64,000 bases of DNA, from positions 3,906,001-3,970,000 of the forward strand of contig NZ_AP028878.1 in NCBI RefSeq assembly GCF_036511935.1, given 5' to 3'. Origin of the DNA: Marinobacter nanhaiticus D15-8W (GTDB lineage Bacteria; Pseudomonadota; Gammaproteobacteria; Pseudomonadales; Oleiphilaceae). Both the position numbers and the translations under genes were made by a program. Shown here piece after piece: positions 17,372-27,042 of this stretch (positions are counted from its first letter, which is position 1; each line of letters starts with the position of its first letter). The notes below the pieces were generated by a model. That model had not been told where the DNA came from. It was given only the letters and a program-made list of their open reading frames with translations, and ran no database searches.

Positions 17372-18736
17372 CTAGGAATCATGATACTGAGGATCATGAT
17401 AGCGTGAGCCCGATGCTTCGTGATCGGCATCGATAGTGTTCATTCGCTTCGGATCGTTAACCGGTGCTGGTTTCGACGACTCCGCCGGTGTCAACTGATG
17501 GAGTTCCCGCAGCCAATGGGTCACCTCGGTGCGGCCTTCGGCTGTCGCCTTGCGCACCTGCACCGATGGCTCGTGCAACAACTTGTTGGTCAAGCCGCGC
17601 CCCAGGCTACGCAACAGTGTTTCAGGATCCCCGCCATTGCGCAGCGCCCTCAATGCGCGCTCCACTTCCTGGTCGCGCAGCTGCTCGGCATGATGGCGGT
17701 ATTGCTTGAGCGTGGACACCGCGTCCAACGCACGTAGTTGGTAGAGGAAATCCTCTGCCCCTGACTCGATAAGGCGTTCGGCCTCGCGAGCAGCCCCCTC
17801 CCGAGAGCGAATGTTTTCTTCGATAACGGTTCGCAGGTCGTCCACGGTATAGAGATAGACGTCGTCCAACTGTGCAACTTCCGGCTCGATATCCCGCGGT
17901 ACGGCAATATCCACCATGAAATAGGGGCGGTGCTTACGTTTCTTCAGCGCCCTTTCGACAGCCCCCTTGCCCAGCACGGGCAACTGGCTGGCGGTGGATG
18001 CGATCACGATATCCACGCCCGCCAGGTTTTCAGGAATATCGGACAGCAGGATGCCATGGCCGCCGTAATCCCGTGCCAGCGACTCCGCGCGCTCCAAAGT
18101 CCGGTTGGCAACGATGATATCCGGCACACCCGCATCACGGAGGTGACGGGCAACCAACTCGATGGTGCGGCCGGCGCCAATCAGCAGTGCCTTGTTGCGG
18201 CGGAGGTCGGCGAAGATGTGGCGAGCCATACTGACCGCGGCATAGGCCACGGAAACCGGGTTCTCACCGATCGCGGTTTCCGTGCGGACCCGCTTGGCGA
18301 CGGAGAAACTCTGTTCGAACAACCGTGAAAGCAGGGAGCCGCTGGCGCCATGGGAACGGGCAATGGCGTAGGCTTCCTTGAGCTGACCCAGAATCTGGGG
18401 CTCACCCAAAACCATGGAATCCAGCCCCGCCGCTACCCGCATCATATGACGCACGGCATCTTCGTTAACGTGGGTATAGAAGGACTCGGTGATCTCCGCC
18501 AGGTCCAGGTCGTGGAAGCCTGCCAACCAGCGCAACACGGTTTCAGAGCATTCATCTTCCGCGGCGAGATAGAGTTCGGTGCGGTTGCAGGTAGACAGGA
18601 TGGCGGCTTCCTTGACACCGGCCGCGACCTTCAACGCGGAAAAGGCTTCACCCAGGTGTTCGGGGGTGAACGCAACGCGTTCGCGCAGCTCAAGCGGCGC
18701 GGTGCGATGATTGATGCCTAACGTGAGTAATGCCAT
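17372..18736 (-). CDS. hemA: Glutamyl-tRNA reductase
   Basis: 454 residues. First committed enzyme of C5-pathway haem synthesis, reducing Glu-tRNA to glutamate-1-semialdehyde. The N-terminus is [23 protein letters not shown]; the catalytic Cys is in [12 protein letters not shown]; the NADPH domain has [18 protein letters not shown]. The C-terminal tail beyond residue 420 is a polar, low-complexity extension (HDPQYHDS at the end). It is the head of hemA-prfA-prmC-moeB and diverges from the TPR-lolB-ispE operon. Confidence 0.97.
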   Translation of the reverse strand: MALLTLGINHRTAPLELRERVAFTPEHLGEAFSALKVAAGVKEAAILSTCNRTELYLAAEDECSETVLRWLAGFHDLDLAEITESFYTHVNEDAVRHMMRVAAGLDSMVLGEPQILGQLKEAYAIARSHGASGSLLSRLFEQSFSVAKRVRTETAIGENPVSVAYAAVSMARHIFADLRRNKALLIGAGRTIELVARHLRDAGVPDIIVANRTLERAESLARDYGGHGILLSDIPENLAGVDIVIASTASQLPVLGKGAVERALKKRKHRPYFMVDIAVPRDIEPEVAQLDDVYLYTVDDLRTVIEENIRSREGAAREAERLIESGAEDFLYQLRALDAVSTLKQYRHHAEQLRDQEVERALRALRNGGDPETLLRSLGRGLTNKLLHEPSVQVRKATAEGRTEVTHWLRELHQLTPAESSKPAPVNDPKRMNTIDADHEASGSRYHDPQYHDS

Positions 18737-19235
18737 GAATCCGGATTGCTACCTGCGTCTGAGAAACTGTGTCAAAGCCGTATTTAAAACTATGCCTGAA
18801 ACGTCGTGGATCGACGGAAACCCAGGTCAAGAAACGGCATGATCGACCCTAACTATGTCCAATAATAGAAGATAGCCGGCCGGAATCGGACAAAGCCTGG
18901 TTCGACATTTTAGCGAGGGGCCGGCCCCCATGCCACCCGGGAACTATCCGTATTATCGGCAATCCAGGCTATACGCGGAAATTCCCGGACTCCAGGACAT
19001 TGGCATAGGCCAAGCGCAACTGCCTGACAGCCATGGGCAATTTGCGGAGGGCCATGAGCAAACGGTCATTGGGCAAGGCTTTAACCTTGTGCCATTATAG
19101 TTCCGCGCACATTGGAGCCTGCCCTGGCTTTCATCCTTAATGTAGGCGTGAATGAACAGGACTTCACTTTTTACGGGCCCGAACCGTTATGGACCCGACG
19201 CCAGGCTCCCCAAGCCAATCGCCATTGGACGCATC
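18737..19235. other. Divergent promoter region between hemA and the TPR-lolB operon
   Basis: About 500 bases without a credible gene. AT-richer patches lie near 18860 (towards hemA) and near 19090 (CATTATAGT, towards the TPR gene) and are the best places for promoters, but no pair of -35/-10 boxes is good enough to assign. No RNA gene or repeat was recognised. Confidence 0.5.
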
Positions 19236-20993
19236 ATGAAACCAGTTTTTTCTGCTGTCACTGTTCTGTTGGGACTGGGGCTTGTGGGCTGTGCCCACCT
19301 CACCGGATCAGATTCTGAAGAAGCGACCGAGTCCGCCGAACCGACTACCCAGCAAGCGCCACAACCGCCTGCGGAAGAATCCATCAACTACGCCGACTTC
19401 GACCAGGAAACCCTCTACAGCCTGCTGGCTGCCGAGGTCGCCGCTCAGCGCGGCCGCTACGACGTGACCCTGGTCAACTACGTCGAGGCCGCCAAATCGT
19501 CGCGGGATATCGGCGTTATCAAGCGGGCTATGCGCATTGCCCAGTCCCTCAACGGCGACAATGCCCAGCTCCAGCTGGCCAACCTCTGGCTTGAGGTAGA
19601 ACCCAACAACCTTGAGGCCCACCGGATCGCGGCCATCCAATACGTCAGGCAGAAGGATTTCGATCTGGCGCTCTACCATATGGAGCAGATCCTGGCCCAA
19701 GGCGAGGACGCCGACTTCGATGACCTGGCCGCTCTTTCAGCGCGCTTGCCGGCTGAGGATCAGCAACAGCTGCTCAAGCTCTACCGCGACCTGGCTGAAC
19801 GCCACCCCGATAACCGCGAAATCCGCTATGGCATCGCCCTGCTGCTCAAGGCCGGCGGCGACCCGCAAGCAGCCCTCGAACAGATCGAACCCCTACTGGA
19901 TGAGTCCGAACAGGCGCCCTTCCAGCCGGCCATCATCCTACGCGGTGACTTGCTGTACCAGATGGGCCAGCAGCAGGAAGCCCTGGACTACCTGCGTTAC
20001 CAGTCCCGCCGCTTCCCTGACAACCGCAAGCTGGGCACCCTCTATGGCCGCATGCTGATCGAAGAAGAGCAGATGCAGGCCGCGGAGGATCAGTTCCAGT
20101 CCCTGATGGAACGTTTCCCGGATGTGCCGGGACTGCAGTTGTCCTACGCCCTGGTTGCCCTGGAAAACGGTAACGCGGACGCTGCCGAGGAAAACCTGAC
20201 CCAATTGGTGGAAGAAGGCCATCACCTCGACGAGGCTCACTATTACCTGGGTCGCCTGGACGATGAAGCCGGGCAACCCAAGGAAGCGATCGAACACTAC
20301 AGCCAGGTTACCGAAGGCGCGCATTTCCTGCCCTCCCTGTCACGCGCCACCTATCTGCGCGGTACTACCGGGGATCTGGAAGGCGCATTGGCGGACTTGC
20401 GCACCCTGCGCCAGCAGAACCCGGACCTGGCCGAAAACCTCTGGCTGATCGAAGTGAATACCCTGCTCGATCTGGATCAGAAGGCCGATGCGCTAGGCGC
20501 CGCAACCGAAGCCCTGCAGGAGTATCCAGAGAACGCCCGCATCCGCTATACCCGGGCCATGCTGTTCGACGAGATGGATCGCATTGCAGAGGCAGAAGCC
20601 GATTTGCGGCAGATCGTGGAAGCCCAACCGGACAATGCCGTGGCGCTTAATGCCCTGGGCTATATCCTGACGGAGAACACGGATCGCCTGCAGGAGGCGC
20701 GCGAGTTACTGGAGCGCGCCCTGGACCTGGACCCACAAAACCCTGCCATCCTCGACAGCGTTGGCTGGGTTCACTATAAGCTGGGTAACATGGCGCAGGC
20801 CCTGGACTATTTACGCCAGGCCTACGACGCCTTTCCGGACCCGGAAGTTGCGGCACACTACGGTGAAGCCCTGTACGTGAACGGCGAGGAGGATCAGGCC
20901 CGCGTCGTCTGGCGCCGTGCCCTGGACGAGCATCCGGACGATACGATCATCCCTGCCACCCTGGAACGCCTGGGCGTGGAGCAGGACCTTTGA
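19236..20993 (+). CDS. TPR-repeat outer-membrane-type lipoprotein
   Basis: 585 residues from the chosen start. A lipoprotein signal MKPVFSAVTVLLGLGLVGC places the acylated Cys at residue 19. An acidic, Gln/Pro-rich linker follows, then TPR repeats from about 60 to the end, clear in LNALGYILTENTDRLQEARELLERALDLDP and ILDSVGWVHYKLGNMAQALDYLRQAY. Such proteins precede lolB in Pseudomonas and relatives; their exact role in envelope assembly is not established. The start at 19236 was preferred over an upstream one at 19152 because it gives a clean signal peptide. Its stop overlaps the lolB start. Confidence 0.88.
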   Translation: MKPVFSAVTVLLGLGLVGCAHLTGSDSEEATESAEPTTQQAPQPPAEESINYADFDQETLYSLLAAEVAAQRGRYDVTLVNYVEAAKSSRDIGVIKRAMRIAQSLNGDNAQLQLANLWLEVEPNNLEAHRIAAIQYVRQKDFDLALYHMEQILAQGEDADFDDLAALSARLPAEDQQQLLKLYRDLAERHPDNREIRYGIALLLKAGGDPQAALEQIEPLLDESEQAPFQPAIILRGDLLYQMGQQQEALDYLRYQSRRFPDNRKLGTLYGRMLIEEEQMQAAEDQFQSLMERFPDVPGLQLSYALVALENGNADAAEENLTQLVEEGHHLDEAHYYLGRLDDEAGQPKEAIEHYSQVTEGAHFLPSLSRATYLRGTTGDLEGALADLRTLRQQNPDLAENLWLIEVNTLLDLDQKADALGAATEALQEYPENARIRYTRAMLFDEMDRIAEAEADLRQIVEAQPDNAVALNALGYILTENTDRLQEARELLERALDLDPQNPAILDSVGWVHYKLGNMAQALDYLRQAYDAFPDPEVAAHYGEALYVNGEEDQARVVWRRALDEHPDDTIIPATLERLGVEQDL

Positions 20994-21643
20994 TCGCAGG
21001 AATCCATCGCACCGTCAAACATGGCTTCGTACTGGCGATCGCGCTGAGCCTGGCAGCCTGTGCCAGCGTGCCGCGCGAACCGCTGCCCGAAGGCCTGACC
21101 AATCAGCCGCCGGCAGATTGGGCCGAACGTGTCCAGGCGCTCTCAGAATTCACCCACTGGGAACTGCAGGGCAAGCTGGCCATCCGTCAGCCCGACGACA
21201 GCGGTTCGGCGGTGATCAACCAATGGCGGCAGATGAACGAGCAGTACCATCTACTGCTCTCCTCAGCCTTCCTCGGGATGGGACGCACCGAACTTCAGGG
21301 CATGCCGGGTTATTTGACCCTGACGATGCCTGACGGCGAAACCTACCGTTCCTCGGACCCCCAAGCGCTGATCGAGGCCGCCACCGGTTGGCAGTTTCCG
21401 GTAGACAGTCTGGCCTGGTGGATACGTGGCCTACCCGCGCCCGAGGGCGACTTTGAGCTACTATTCGATGATCAGGGCAACCTGGCCTCCATCCGCCAAC
21501 AGGGTTGGGATATTCGTTTCGACCGCCGTAAGGATTTCATTGACGGCTACCCTGAATTGCCCGCCCGAATAACTGCACTCAAGGGCGAGCGGCGCATTCG
21601 CATGGTCGTCACCCAATGGCAGGAAACCGGGACCCAGCCGTGA
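20990..21643 (+). CDS. lolB: Outer membrane lipoprotein receptor LolB
   Basis: 217 residues. LolB accepts lipoproteins from LolA and inserts them in the outer membrane. The signal peptide ends in LSLAACAS (lipobox, acylated Cys about residue 24). The body has WELQGKLAIRQPDDSGSAVINQW, YHLLLSSAFLGMGRTEL with the hydrophobic protruding loop, and LAWWIRGLPAP, typical of LolB. The start is TTG at 20990, overlapping the TPR-gene stop (TTGA), and the stop overlaps the ispE start, so TPR-lolB-ispE is a coupled operon. Confidence 0.93.
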   Translation: MIAGIHRTVKHGFVLAIALSLAACASVPREPLPEGLTNQPPADWAERVQALSEFTHWELQGKLAIRQPDDSGSAVINQWRQMNEQYHLLLSSAFLGMGRTELQGMPGYLTLTMPDGETYRSSDPQALIEAATGWQFPVDSLAWWIRGLPAPEGDFELLFDDQGNLASIRQQGWDIRFDRRKDFIDGYPELPARITALKGERRIRMVVTQWQETGTQP

Positions 21644-22497
21644 TCTTTACCTTGCCGGCACCGGCCAAGCTCAACCTGTTCCTGCACATTACCGGCCGGC
21701 GCTCGGACGGCTATCACGAGTTACAGACCCTGTTCCAGTTCCTTGAGCATGGGGACGACCTGACTTTCGAACCGATGGAAGGCACCGGCGAGATCATCCT
21801 CGAACCGGCGCTGCCCGACGTACCGAACGAAGCCAACCTGATTGTCCGCGCCGCTCGCCTGCTCCAGCAGGAGACCGACCAGCCGCTGCGGAGTGTCCGT
21901 ATTACGCTGACCAAGCGGCTCCCCATGGGCGGCGGCGTTGGCGGAGGCAGCTCCGACGCCGCCACCGCACTGCTCGGACTGAATCACCTGTGGCAATTAC
22001 ATCTGTCGATCGATCGGCTTGCTGAACTGGGCCTTCAACTCGGGGCAGACGTGCCCGTCTTCGTGCGCGGCTTTGCGGCTTTTGCCGAAGGCGTGGGCGA
22101 GGTCCTGACGCCCGTCCACCCCCCCGAAGACTGGTTCGTTGTGCTCAAACCTGACTGCGATATAAACACCGGACTTATTTTTTCACAGGAAGGGTTGACA
22201 AGGGATACCCCGAGAATCACAATAGCGCCCGCTTTTGAGGGAGACGCCTCGAGGTACCGAAATGACTGCGAGGATATAGTCCTTAAACTGTATCCGGAGG
22301 TTAGAAAGAGCCAGGAATGGCTTTCACAATTCGGACCTGCAAGATTAACCGGAACCGGGGCTTGCATATTTGGACGTTTCCCAACAGAATCCAAGGCCCT
22401 TGAAGTTTGGGCAAGCAAACCCTCCGGCATCAACGGGTTCGTCACAAGAGGGGTGAATCGTTCACCGCTTCACACAAAGCTGACAGAGCTGGAATGA
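21640..22497 (+). CDS. ispE: 4-diphosphocytidyl-2-C-methyl-D-erythritol kinase
   Basis: 285 residues. GHMP kinase of the MEP isoprenoid pathway. The N-terminus [26 protein letters not shown] and ATP loop [19 protein letters not shown] are diagnostic; the C-terminal motif is [15 protein letters not shown] chose GTG at 21640, which overlaps the lolB stop (GTGA) and places PAPAKLNL at the usual position; an ATG at 21616 is possible. The last third, from about 22145, uses ATA, AGA, AGG and TTA codons far more than the rest of the gene or its neighbours and is AT-richer, which suggests replacement of the 3' end by recombination. The frame is intact. Confidence 0.95.
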   Translation: MIFTLPAPAKLNLFLHITGRRSDGYHELQTLFQFLEHGDDLTFEPMEGTGEIILEPALPDVPNEANLIVRAARLLQQETDQPLRSVRITLTKRLPMGGGVGGGSSDAATALLGLNHLWQLHLSIDRLAELGLQLGADVPVFVRGFAAFAEGVGEVLTPVHPPEDWFVVLKPDCDINTGLIFSQEGLTRDTPRITIAPAFEGDASRYRNDCEDIVLKLYPEVRKSQEWLSQFGPARLTGTGACIFGRFPTESKALEVWASKPSGINGFVTRGVNRSPLHTKLTELE

Positions 22498-22516
22498 TGC
22501 CGAAAAAGCACGATAC

Positions 22517-22591
22517 TGGGGTGTCGCCAAGTGGTAAGGCAACGGGTTTTGATCCCGTCATGCGCAGGTTCGAATCCTGCCACCCCAGCCA
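22517..22591 (+). tRNA. tRNA-Gln (anticodon TTG)
   Basis: 75 bases including the encoded CCA. Acceptor arms TGGGGTG / CACCCCA pair; the anticodon stem ACGGG / CCCGT encloses loop TTTTGAT with anticodon TTG at 22549-22551; the T-arm is GCAGG-TTCGAAT-CCTGC. It sits between ispE and prs, the conserved place in Pseudomonas-like genomes. Confidence 0.97.
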
Positions 22592-22643
22592 CCTTTCTCC
22601 CGCTTCTTCTGAACACAACGCTGAAACTGAGAAGGACTCCGTC

Positions 22644-23588
22644 GTGTCCAAATTGATGATTTTTGCCGGTAATGCCCACCCGGAACTTGCCCAAAAGATT
22701 GCCCAGAAACTGCATATCCCCTTGGGCGAGGCAACTGTCGGCAGATTCAGCGATGGTGAAACCACCGTTGAAATCAACGAGAATGTCCGCGGCCACGATG
22801 TCTTCATCATCCAGCCCACTTGCTACCCAACCAACGACAACCTGATGGAACTGATCGTGATGGCCGACGCCCTGCGGCGCGCTTCTGCCACGCGTATCAC
22901 CGCAGTCATACCTTATTACGGCTATGCCCGCCAGGATCGCCGCGTGCGCTCCACCCGGGTATCCATCAGCGCCAAGGTCGTAGCGGACATGATCACCAGC
23001 ATCGGTATCGACCGCGTACTCACCGTCGACCTACATGCGGATCAGATCCAGGGTTTCTTCGACATCCCGGTGGACAACATCTACGCCACGCCGGTCCTGC
23101 TCGACGACATCGAACGCCAGCGTTTCGAAAACTTCGTCGTGGTCTCCCCTGACGTAGGCGGCGTCGTGCGCGCCCGAGCTGTCGCCAAGCGCCTGAACGA
23201 TGCCGACCTGGCCATCATCGATAAACGTCGTCCGAAAGCTAACGTTTCCCAGGTCATGCATATCATCGGTGATGTCACCGACAAGACCTGTATCCTCGTA
23301 GATGACATCGTGGATACGGCCGGCACGCTGTGCAAGGCGGCCAATGCCCTGAAAGAACATGGCGCATCCCGCGTTGTGGCTTACATCACCCACCCTGTAC
23401 TGTCCGGCCCGGCGATTGAGAACATCAACGCCTCGCAACTGGATGAGCTGGTCGTCTGCGACACCATCCCCCTGGGTGACAAAGCCGCTAACTGTGATAG
23501 AATCCGCCCCCTCGGAATGGAAGGGCTCCTCGCCGAATCGATCCGTCGCGTCAGCAACGAGGAATCGATCAGCGCAATGTTTGAATAA
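22644..23588 (+). CDS. prs: Ribose-phosphate pyrophosphokinase
   Basis: 314 residues. It makes PRPP from ribose 5-phosphate and ATP for nucleotide, His and Trp synthesis. N-terminus [18 protein letters not shown]; catalytic region [31 protein letters not shown] with the metal-binding His; PRPP loop [18 protein letters not shown]. The start is GTG at 22644 with GAAGGA upstream; the open frame extends back through the tRNA but that part is not coding. A terminator follows at 23617. Confidence 0.96.
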   Translation: MSKLMIFAGNAHPELAQKIAQKLHIPLGEATVGRFSDGETTVEINENVRGHDVFIIQPTCYPTNDNLMELIVMADALRRASATRITAVIPYYGYARQDRRVRSTRVSISAKVVADMITSIGIDRVLTVDLHADQIQGFFDIPVDNIYATPVLLDDIERQRFENFVVVSPDVGGVVRARAVAKRLNDADLAIIDKRRPKANVSQVMHIIGDVTDKTCILVDDIVDTAGTLCKAANALKEHGASRVVAYITHPVLSGPAIENINASQLDELVVCDTIPLGDKAANCDRIRPLGMEGLLAESIRRVSNEESISAMFE

Positions 23589-23616
23589 GCCCTTAATTTC
23601 GAAAAGAAATAATAGA

Positions 23617-23647
23617 CGCGGAGCCCTCAATGGCTCCGCGTTTGTTT
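23617..23647 (+). terminator. Rho-independent terminator after prs
   Basis: A 9-bp stem CGCGGAGCC / GGCTCCGCG with a 6-base loop is followed by TTTGTTT. It separates prs from rplY. Confidence 0.9.
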
Positions 23648-23757
23648 AACACCCGGGAAAAACGGTGCCTCTACGGTTGCTGATTTCCGGGACATTTGAA
23701 ACCACCGCGCTGTAACTTGGTCGCGAGCCAGTGCCGGTGTTTATTGAGGTAATTACC

Positions 23758-24399
23758 ATGGCCCAAGATTTTGTTCTCGAAGCATTCCTTCGTGACGACC
23801 AGGGGAAAGGTGCGAGCCGCCGCCTGCGTCGCGAAGAACGTAAGATCCCGGCAGTCGTCTACGGCGGCGACAAGGACGCGCAGTCCATCTCCCTGTGGCA
23901 CAACGATCTGAAGAAGGCGCTGGAAAACGAAGCGTTCTTCTCTCACATCCTGACCCTGGACGTCGATGGCAAGAAAGAAAGCGTCATCCTGAAGGATCTG
24001 CAACGTCACCCGTACAAGCCGATCCTGACCCACGCCGACTTCCAGCGCGTCGATAAGGATCACGAAATCCACGTCAACGTTCCGCTGCACTTCCTTAACG
24101 AAGCCGCTGCGCCCGCTATCAAACTGCAGGGTGGTGCCGTTAACCACCAGCTGAACGAAGTGGAAGTTATCTGTCTGCCGCAGGACCTGCCTGAGTTTAT
24201 CGAAGTCGACATGATGGACATCGAGATGGACCAGACCCTGCACCTGAGCGACCTCAAGCTGCCGAAAGGCGTGAAGGTTGCCGCGTTGCTGCAGGGCGAG
24301 GACTACGACCAGGCGGTTGTATCCGTTCACCTGCCGAAGGGCACCAAGGCTGACGAAGCCGAAGATGCTGAAGGTGAAGAAGGCGAAGAGAAGGAGTAA
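23758..24399 (+). CDS. rplY: 50S ribosomal protein L25/general stress protein Ctc
   Basis: 213 residues, the long two-domain (CTC) form. The N-terminal L25 domain that binds 5S rRNA starts [37 protein letters not shown]. The C-terminal beta domain has [30 protein letters not shown] and ends in a Glu-rich tail. The start at 23758 was preferred to one 27 bases upstream because AQDFVLEA is the family start and TGAGGTAA precedes it. It is followed by pth after 24 bases with no terminator, so they are probably cotranscribed. Confidence 0.96.
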   Translation: MAQDFVLEAFLRDDQGKGASRRLRREERKIPAVVYGGDKDAQSISLWHNDLKKALENEAFFSHILTLDVDGKKESVILKDLQRHPYKPILTHADFQRVDKDHEIHVNVPLHFLNEAAAPAIKLQGGAVNHQLNEVEVICLPQDLPEFIEVDMMDIEMDQTLHLSDLKLPKGVKVAALLQGEDYDQAVVSVHLPKGTKADEAEDAEGEEGEEKE

Positions 24400-24423
24400 T
24401 CCTCTCTCTAGGGACGACGGCAC

Positions 24424-25014
24424 ATGGCACAGTCAATCGTCATGGTGGTGGGGCTGGGTAATCCTGGTTCGGATTACGAGAACACCCGCCACAACGCCGG
24501 CGCCCTGTTTGTCGAGGCCCTGGCCCGCGATGCGGGTCAGAGCCTGCGACCTGAAAAGAAATACCTCGGGCTCTATGCCCGCGTTCAATGGCAGGGTTTC
24601 GACCTGCACCTGTTGAACCCCTCCACGTTCATGAACCGCAGCGGCCAGTCCGTTAAAGCGCTCGCGGATTTCTTCAAGATCAAACCCGAACAGATCCTGG
24701 TCGCTCACGACGAGCTCGACCTGCCACCTGGCACGGCCAAGCTCAAACGCGGCGGTGGTCATGGTGGGCATAACGGTCTACGGGACATTATTGCCCACCT
24801 GGGCACCAACGACTTCCATCGCCTACGCATTGGCATCGGCCATCCCGGCGACAGTCGTCAGGTCACCGGCTATGTACTCAGTCGCCTGACCAAGGCGGAC
24901 ACCACGCATCTGGATAACATCAGCGCGGAGATCATGCGCGTATTGCCCGACGCCCTGAACGGCGAACTGCCCCGGGCGATGAATGCGTTGCACAGCGTGC
25001 GCCCGGAAGCCTGA
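24424..25014 (+). CDS. pth: Peptidyl-tRNA hydrolase
   Basis: 196 residues. It recycles peptidyl-tRNA. The motifs [20 protein letters not shown] (catalytic His in TRHN), [12 protein letters not shown] and [27 protein letters not shown] are all present. It lies between rplY and ychF as in most gammaproteobacteria. Confidence 0.97.
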   Translation: MAQSIVMVVGLGNPGSDYENTRHNAGALFVEALARDAGQSLRPEKKYLGLYARVQWQGFDLHLLNPSTFMNRSGQSVKALADFFKIKPEQILVAHDELDLPPGTAKLKRGGGHGGHNGLRDIIAHLGTNDFHRLRIGIGHPGDSRQVTGYVLSRLTKADTTHLDNISAEIMRVLPDALNGELPRAMNALHSVRPEA

Positions 25015-25074
25015 CCCTCGCGCCGTGTCCTGGTTCCCTGCACCTCGATCCTCGCACCCATAGCGCCACATCGG

Positions 25075-25080
25075 TATAAT
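25075..25080 (+). promoter_or_regulatory. Candidate -10 box for ychF
   Basis: A perfect TATAAT lies 38 bases upstream of the ychF ATG. The -35 region at suitable spacing (TCGCAC) is poor, so this is a weak or activator-dependent promoter candidate. Confidence 0.4.
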
Positions 25081-25117
25081 TCCCGCTTCAAATTTTCGCA
25101 TCCAGCAGAGGCTTTAC

Positions 25118-26209
25118 ATGGGTTTCAACTGCGGCATCGTCGGCCTTCCCAACGTCGGCAAATCCACCCTGTTCAACGCGCTGACCAAAGCCGGTATCGG
25201 GGCTGAGAACTTCCCCTTCTGCACCATCGAGCCCAATGCGGGCGTCGTGGGCATGCCGGACCCGCGCCTGAACAAGCTGGCCGAGATCGTAAAGCCGCAG
25301 AAAGTTATTCCCACCACCATGGAATTCGTGGACATCGCTGGCCTTGTGGCAGGCGCGTCCAAGGGTGAAGGTCTGGGCAACCAGTTCCTGGCCAATATTC
25401 GCCAGACCGACGCCATTGCCCAGGTGGTGCGCTGCTTTGAAGACGACAACGTGATCCACGTTGCCAACAAGGTCGACCCGGCATCCGACATTGAGGTGAT
25501 CAACACCGAGCTGGCACTGGCCGACCTGGACACCGTGGAAAAAGGTATCAAACGGGTCGAACGTGTCGCCAAGAGTGGCGACAAGACCGCTAAGGCCCAG
25601 CTTGAAGTCTTCCAGACCCTGCTGCCGGTACTGAACGAAGGCAAGCCGGTACGCAGCATGGACCTGGATGCGGAGAAGATGGCGCTGATTCGCGAACTGT
25701 GCCTGCTGACCGTCAAGCCCACCATGTACATCGCAAACGTCAACGAGGACGGCTTCGAGAACAACCCACACCTCGATAAGGTGCGCGAAATTGCAGCACA
25801 AGAGAATGCCGTAGTCGTACCCATCTGCAATAAGCTCGAAGCCGAAATCGCCGAACTGGAAGACGATGAGAAATCCATCTTCCTGGAAGAAATGGGCATG
25901 GAAGAGCCAGGGCTGGATCGTGTGATTCGCGCCGGCTACAAACTGCTGGGCCTGCAGACCTACTTTACCGCCGGCGTAAAGGAAGTGCGCGCCTGGACGG
26001 TTCGGATCGGCGCCACGGCCCCCCAGGCAGCAGGCGTGATCCACACGGATTTCGAGAAGGGCTTCATCCGCGCTGAAGTGGTGAGCTACGATGATTTCGT
26101 CGCCCATAACGGCGAACAGGGCGCAAAAGACGCTGGCCGCTGGCGTCTGGAAGGCAAGGATTACATCGTTCAGGACGGCGATGTGATTCACTTCCGCTTC
26201 AACGTATAA
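25118..26209 (+). CDS. ychF: Redox-regulated ATPase YchF (Obg family)
   Basis: 363 residues, the universal YchF/OLA1 length. The P-loop is [15 protein letters not shown]2/G3 region [14 protein letters not shown] and [22 protein letters not shown]; the base-recognition motif is IANVNEDGF (N-x-x-E in place of NKxD, explaining ATP preference). A TGS domain closes the protein ([21 protein letters not shown]). It is associated with ribosomes and stress responses. The phosphopantetheinyl transferase gene begins only 21 bases after its stop. Confidence 0.97.
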   Translation: MGFNCGIVGLPNVGKSTLFNALTKAGIGAENFPFCTIEPNAGVVGMPDPRLNKLAEIVKPQKVIPTTMEFVDIAGLVAGASKGEGLGNQFLANIRQTDAIAQVVRCFEDDNVIHVANKVDPASDIEVINTELALADLDTVEKGIKRVERVAKSGDKTAKAQLEVFQTLLPVLNEGKPVRSMDLDAEKMALIRELCLLTVKPTMYIANVNEDGFENNPHLDKVREIAAQENAVVVPICNKLEAEIAELEDDEKSIFLEEMGMEEPGLDRVIRAGYKLLGLQTYFTAGVKEVRAWTVRIGATAPQAAGVIHTDFEKGFIRAEVVSYDDFVAHNGEQGAKDAGRWRLEGKDYIVQDGDVIHFRFNV

Positions 26210-26230
26210 ATCACACCGGGGACGTCGAAC

Positions 26231-26947
26231 ATGACCTCCCTGCCGCTCTGCTGCAGCGCGCTGGACGACAGCTGGCCCTGGCGTCAGCCGCTGCCTGACT
26301 TACAGCTGATTGCCCTCAACTTCGACACTACAGCCCTGCAGGACGGCGATTTCCTGCGCTGCGGTATTGACGCCCCACCTTCCGTCCAGCGCGCGGTTGC
26401 CAAACGCAAGACTGAATACCTCGCTGGTCGCCTCTGCGCGCGCGAAGCCTTATTTCGGTCTTTGGGAATCACCGCCTGCCCCGGCACCGGCGAAGATCGC
26501 GCTCCACTTTGGCCAAGGGATTGCGTTGGCTCGATTACCCACAGCCACGGCTGGGCCGCGGCCGTGGTCGGGCGCAGGACACACTACGCCGGGCTGGGAC
26601 TGGATGTGGAACAGATCATGCCAGACGCACGTGCCCTGAAACTCGCCCATCAGATCCTGACGGCAAACGAACAGGATCGCTTCGCCGGCCAGATGGCGAA
26701 CACGCCCGGCGAATTCCTCACCTTGGCCTTCTCCCTCAAGGAAAGCCTTTTCAAGGCCCTGTATCCTCTCACCCGCCAACGCTTCTACTTCGAGCACGCC
26801 GAGTTGGTAGATACAAATCCGGATGGATCTTCCCGTCTTCGCCTGCTGACTGATCTGTCAACTGACTGGTGCTCCGACCGCGAGCTGGACGCGCATTTCA
26901 CTAACAGGAATGGACGCGTTCTCAGTCTCGTTGCAGTCGAAGCTTAA
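26231..26947 (+). CDS. 4'-phosphopantetheinyl transferase (EntD/Sfp superfamily)
   Basis: 238 residues. It converts apo carrier domains to holo form by moving phosphopantetheine from CoA to the conserved Ser. Motifs: KRKTEYLAGRLCAREAL, SITHSHGWAAAVV, YAGLGLDVEQIMP (metal-binding Asp and Glu) and LAFSLKESLFKALYPL (W/F-S-x-K-E-x-x-x-K type). The two NRPS proteins here carry seven carrier domains that need this activation. It lies 21 bases after ychF on the same strand, so it may be read from housekeeping transcription, and ends ahead of the Fur box of the ABC ATPase gene. Confidence 0.92.
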   Translation: MTSLPLCCSALDDSWPWRQPLPDLQLIALNFDTTALQDGDFLRCGIDAPPSVQRAVAKRKTEYLAGRLCAREALFRSLGITACPGTGEDRAPLWPRDCVGSITHSHGWAAAVVGRRTHYAGLGLDVEQIMPDARALKLAHQILTANEQDRFAGQMANTPGEFLTLAFSLKESLFKALYPLTRQRFYFEHAELVDTNPDGSSRLRLLTDLSTDWCSDRELDAHFTNRNGRVLSLVAVEA

Positions 26948-26978
26948 GTTGGCAAACGCCCAATCTAATCCTCTGACG

Positions 26979-26997
26979 ATTGATAACCATTAGCGTT
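26979..26997 (+). promoter_or_regulatory. Candidate Fur box upstream of the ABC ATPase gene
   Basis: ATTGATAACCATTAGCGTT, 46 bases before the ATG. Its reverse complement matches the 19-base palindromic Fur consensus variant AATGATAATGATTATCATT at 15 of 19 positions by eye. It implies iron repression of the uptake ATPase gene. Confidence 0.65.
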
Positions 26998-27042
26998 TGC
27001 CATACCATCATGCCTCCACTTGAGCCGTAAACTGGGATCCCA

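Noticed and set aside
22517..22591. tRNA-Gln as an integration site of a genomic island
   Set aside because: No integrase and no repeated tRNA 3' end are seen, and the neighbours are conserved housekeeping genes; only the odd ispE 3' end remains suggestive.
22407..22643. Upstream extension of prs to a start inside ispE
   Set aside because: It would translate through the tRNA-Gln gene; the GTG at 22644 has a ribosome-binding site and gives the family N-terminus.
25088..26191. Long minus-strand open frame (367 codons) opposite ychF
   Set aside because: It is the exact antisense shadow of the universally conserved ychF and has no recognisable domain; long antisense frames are expected in GC-rich genes.
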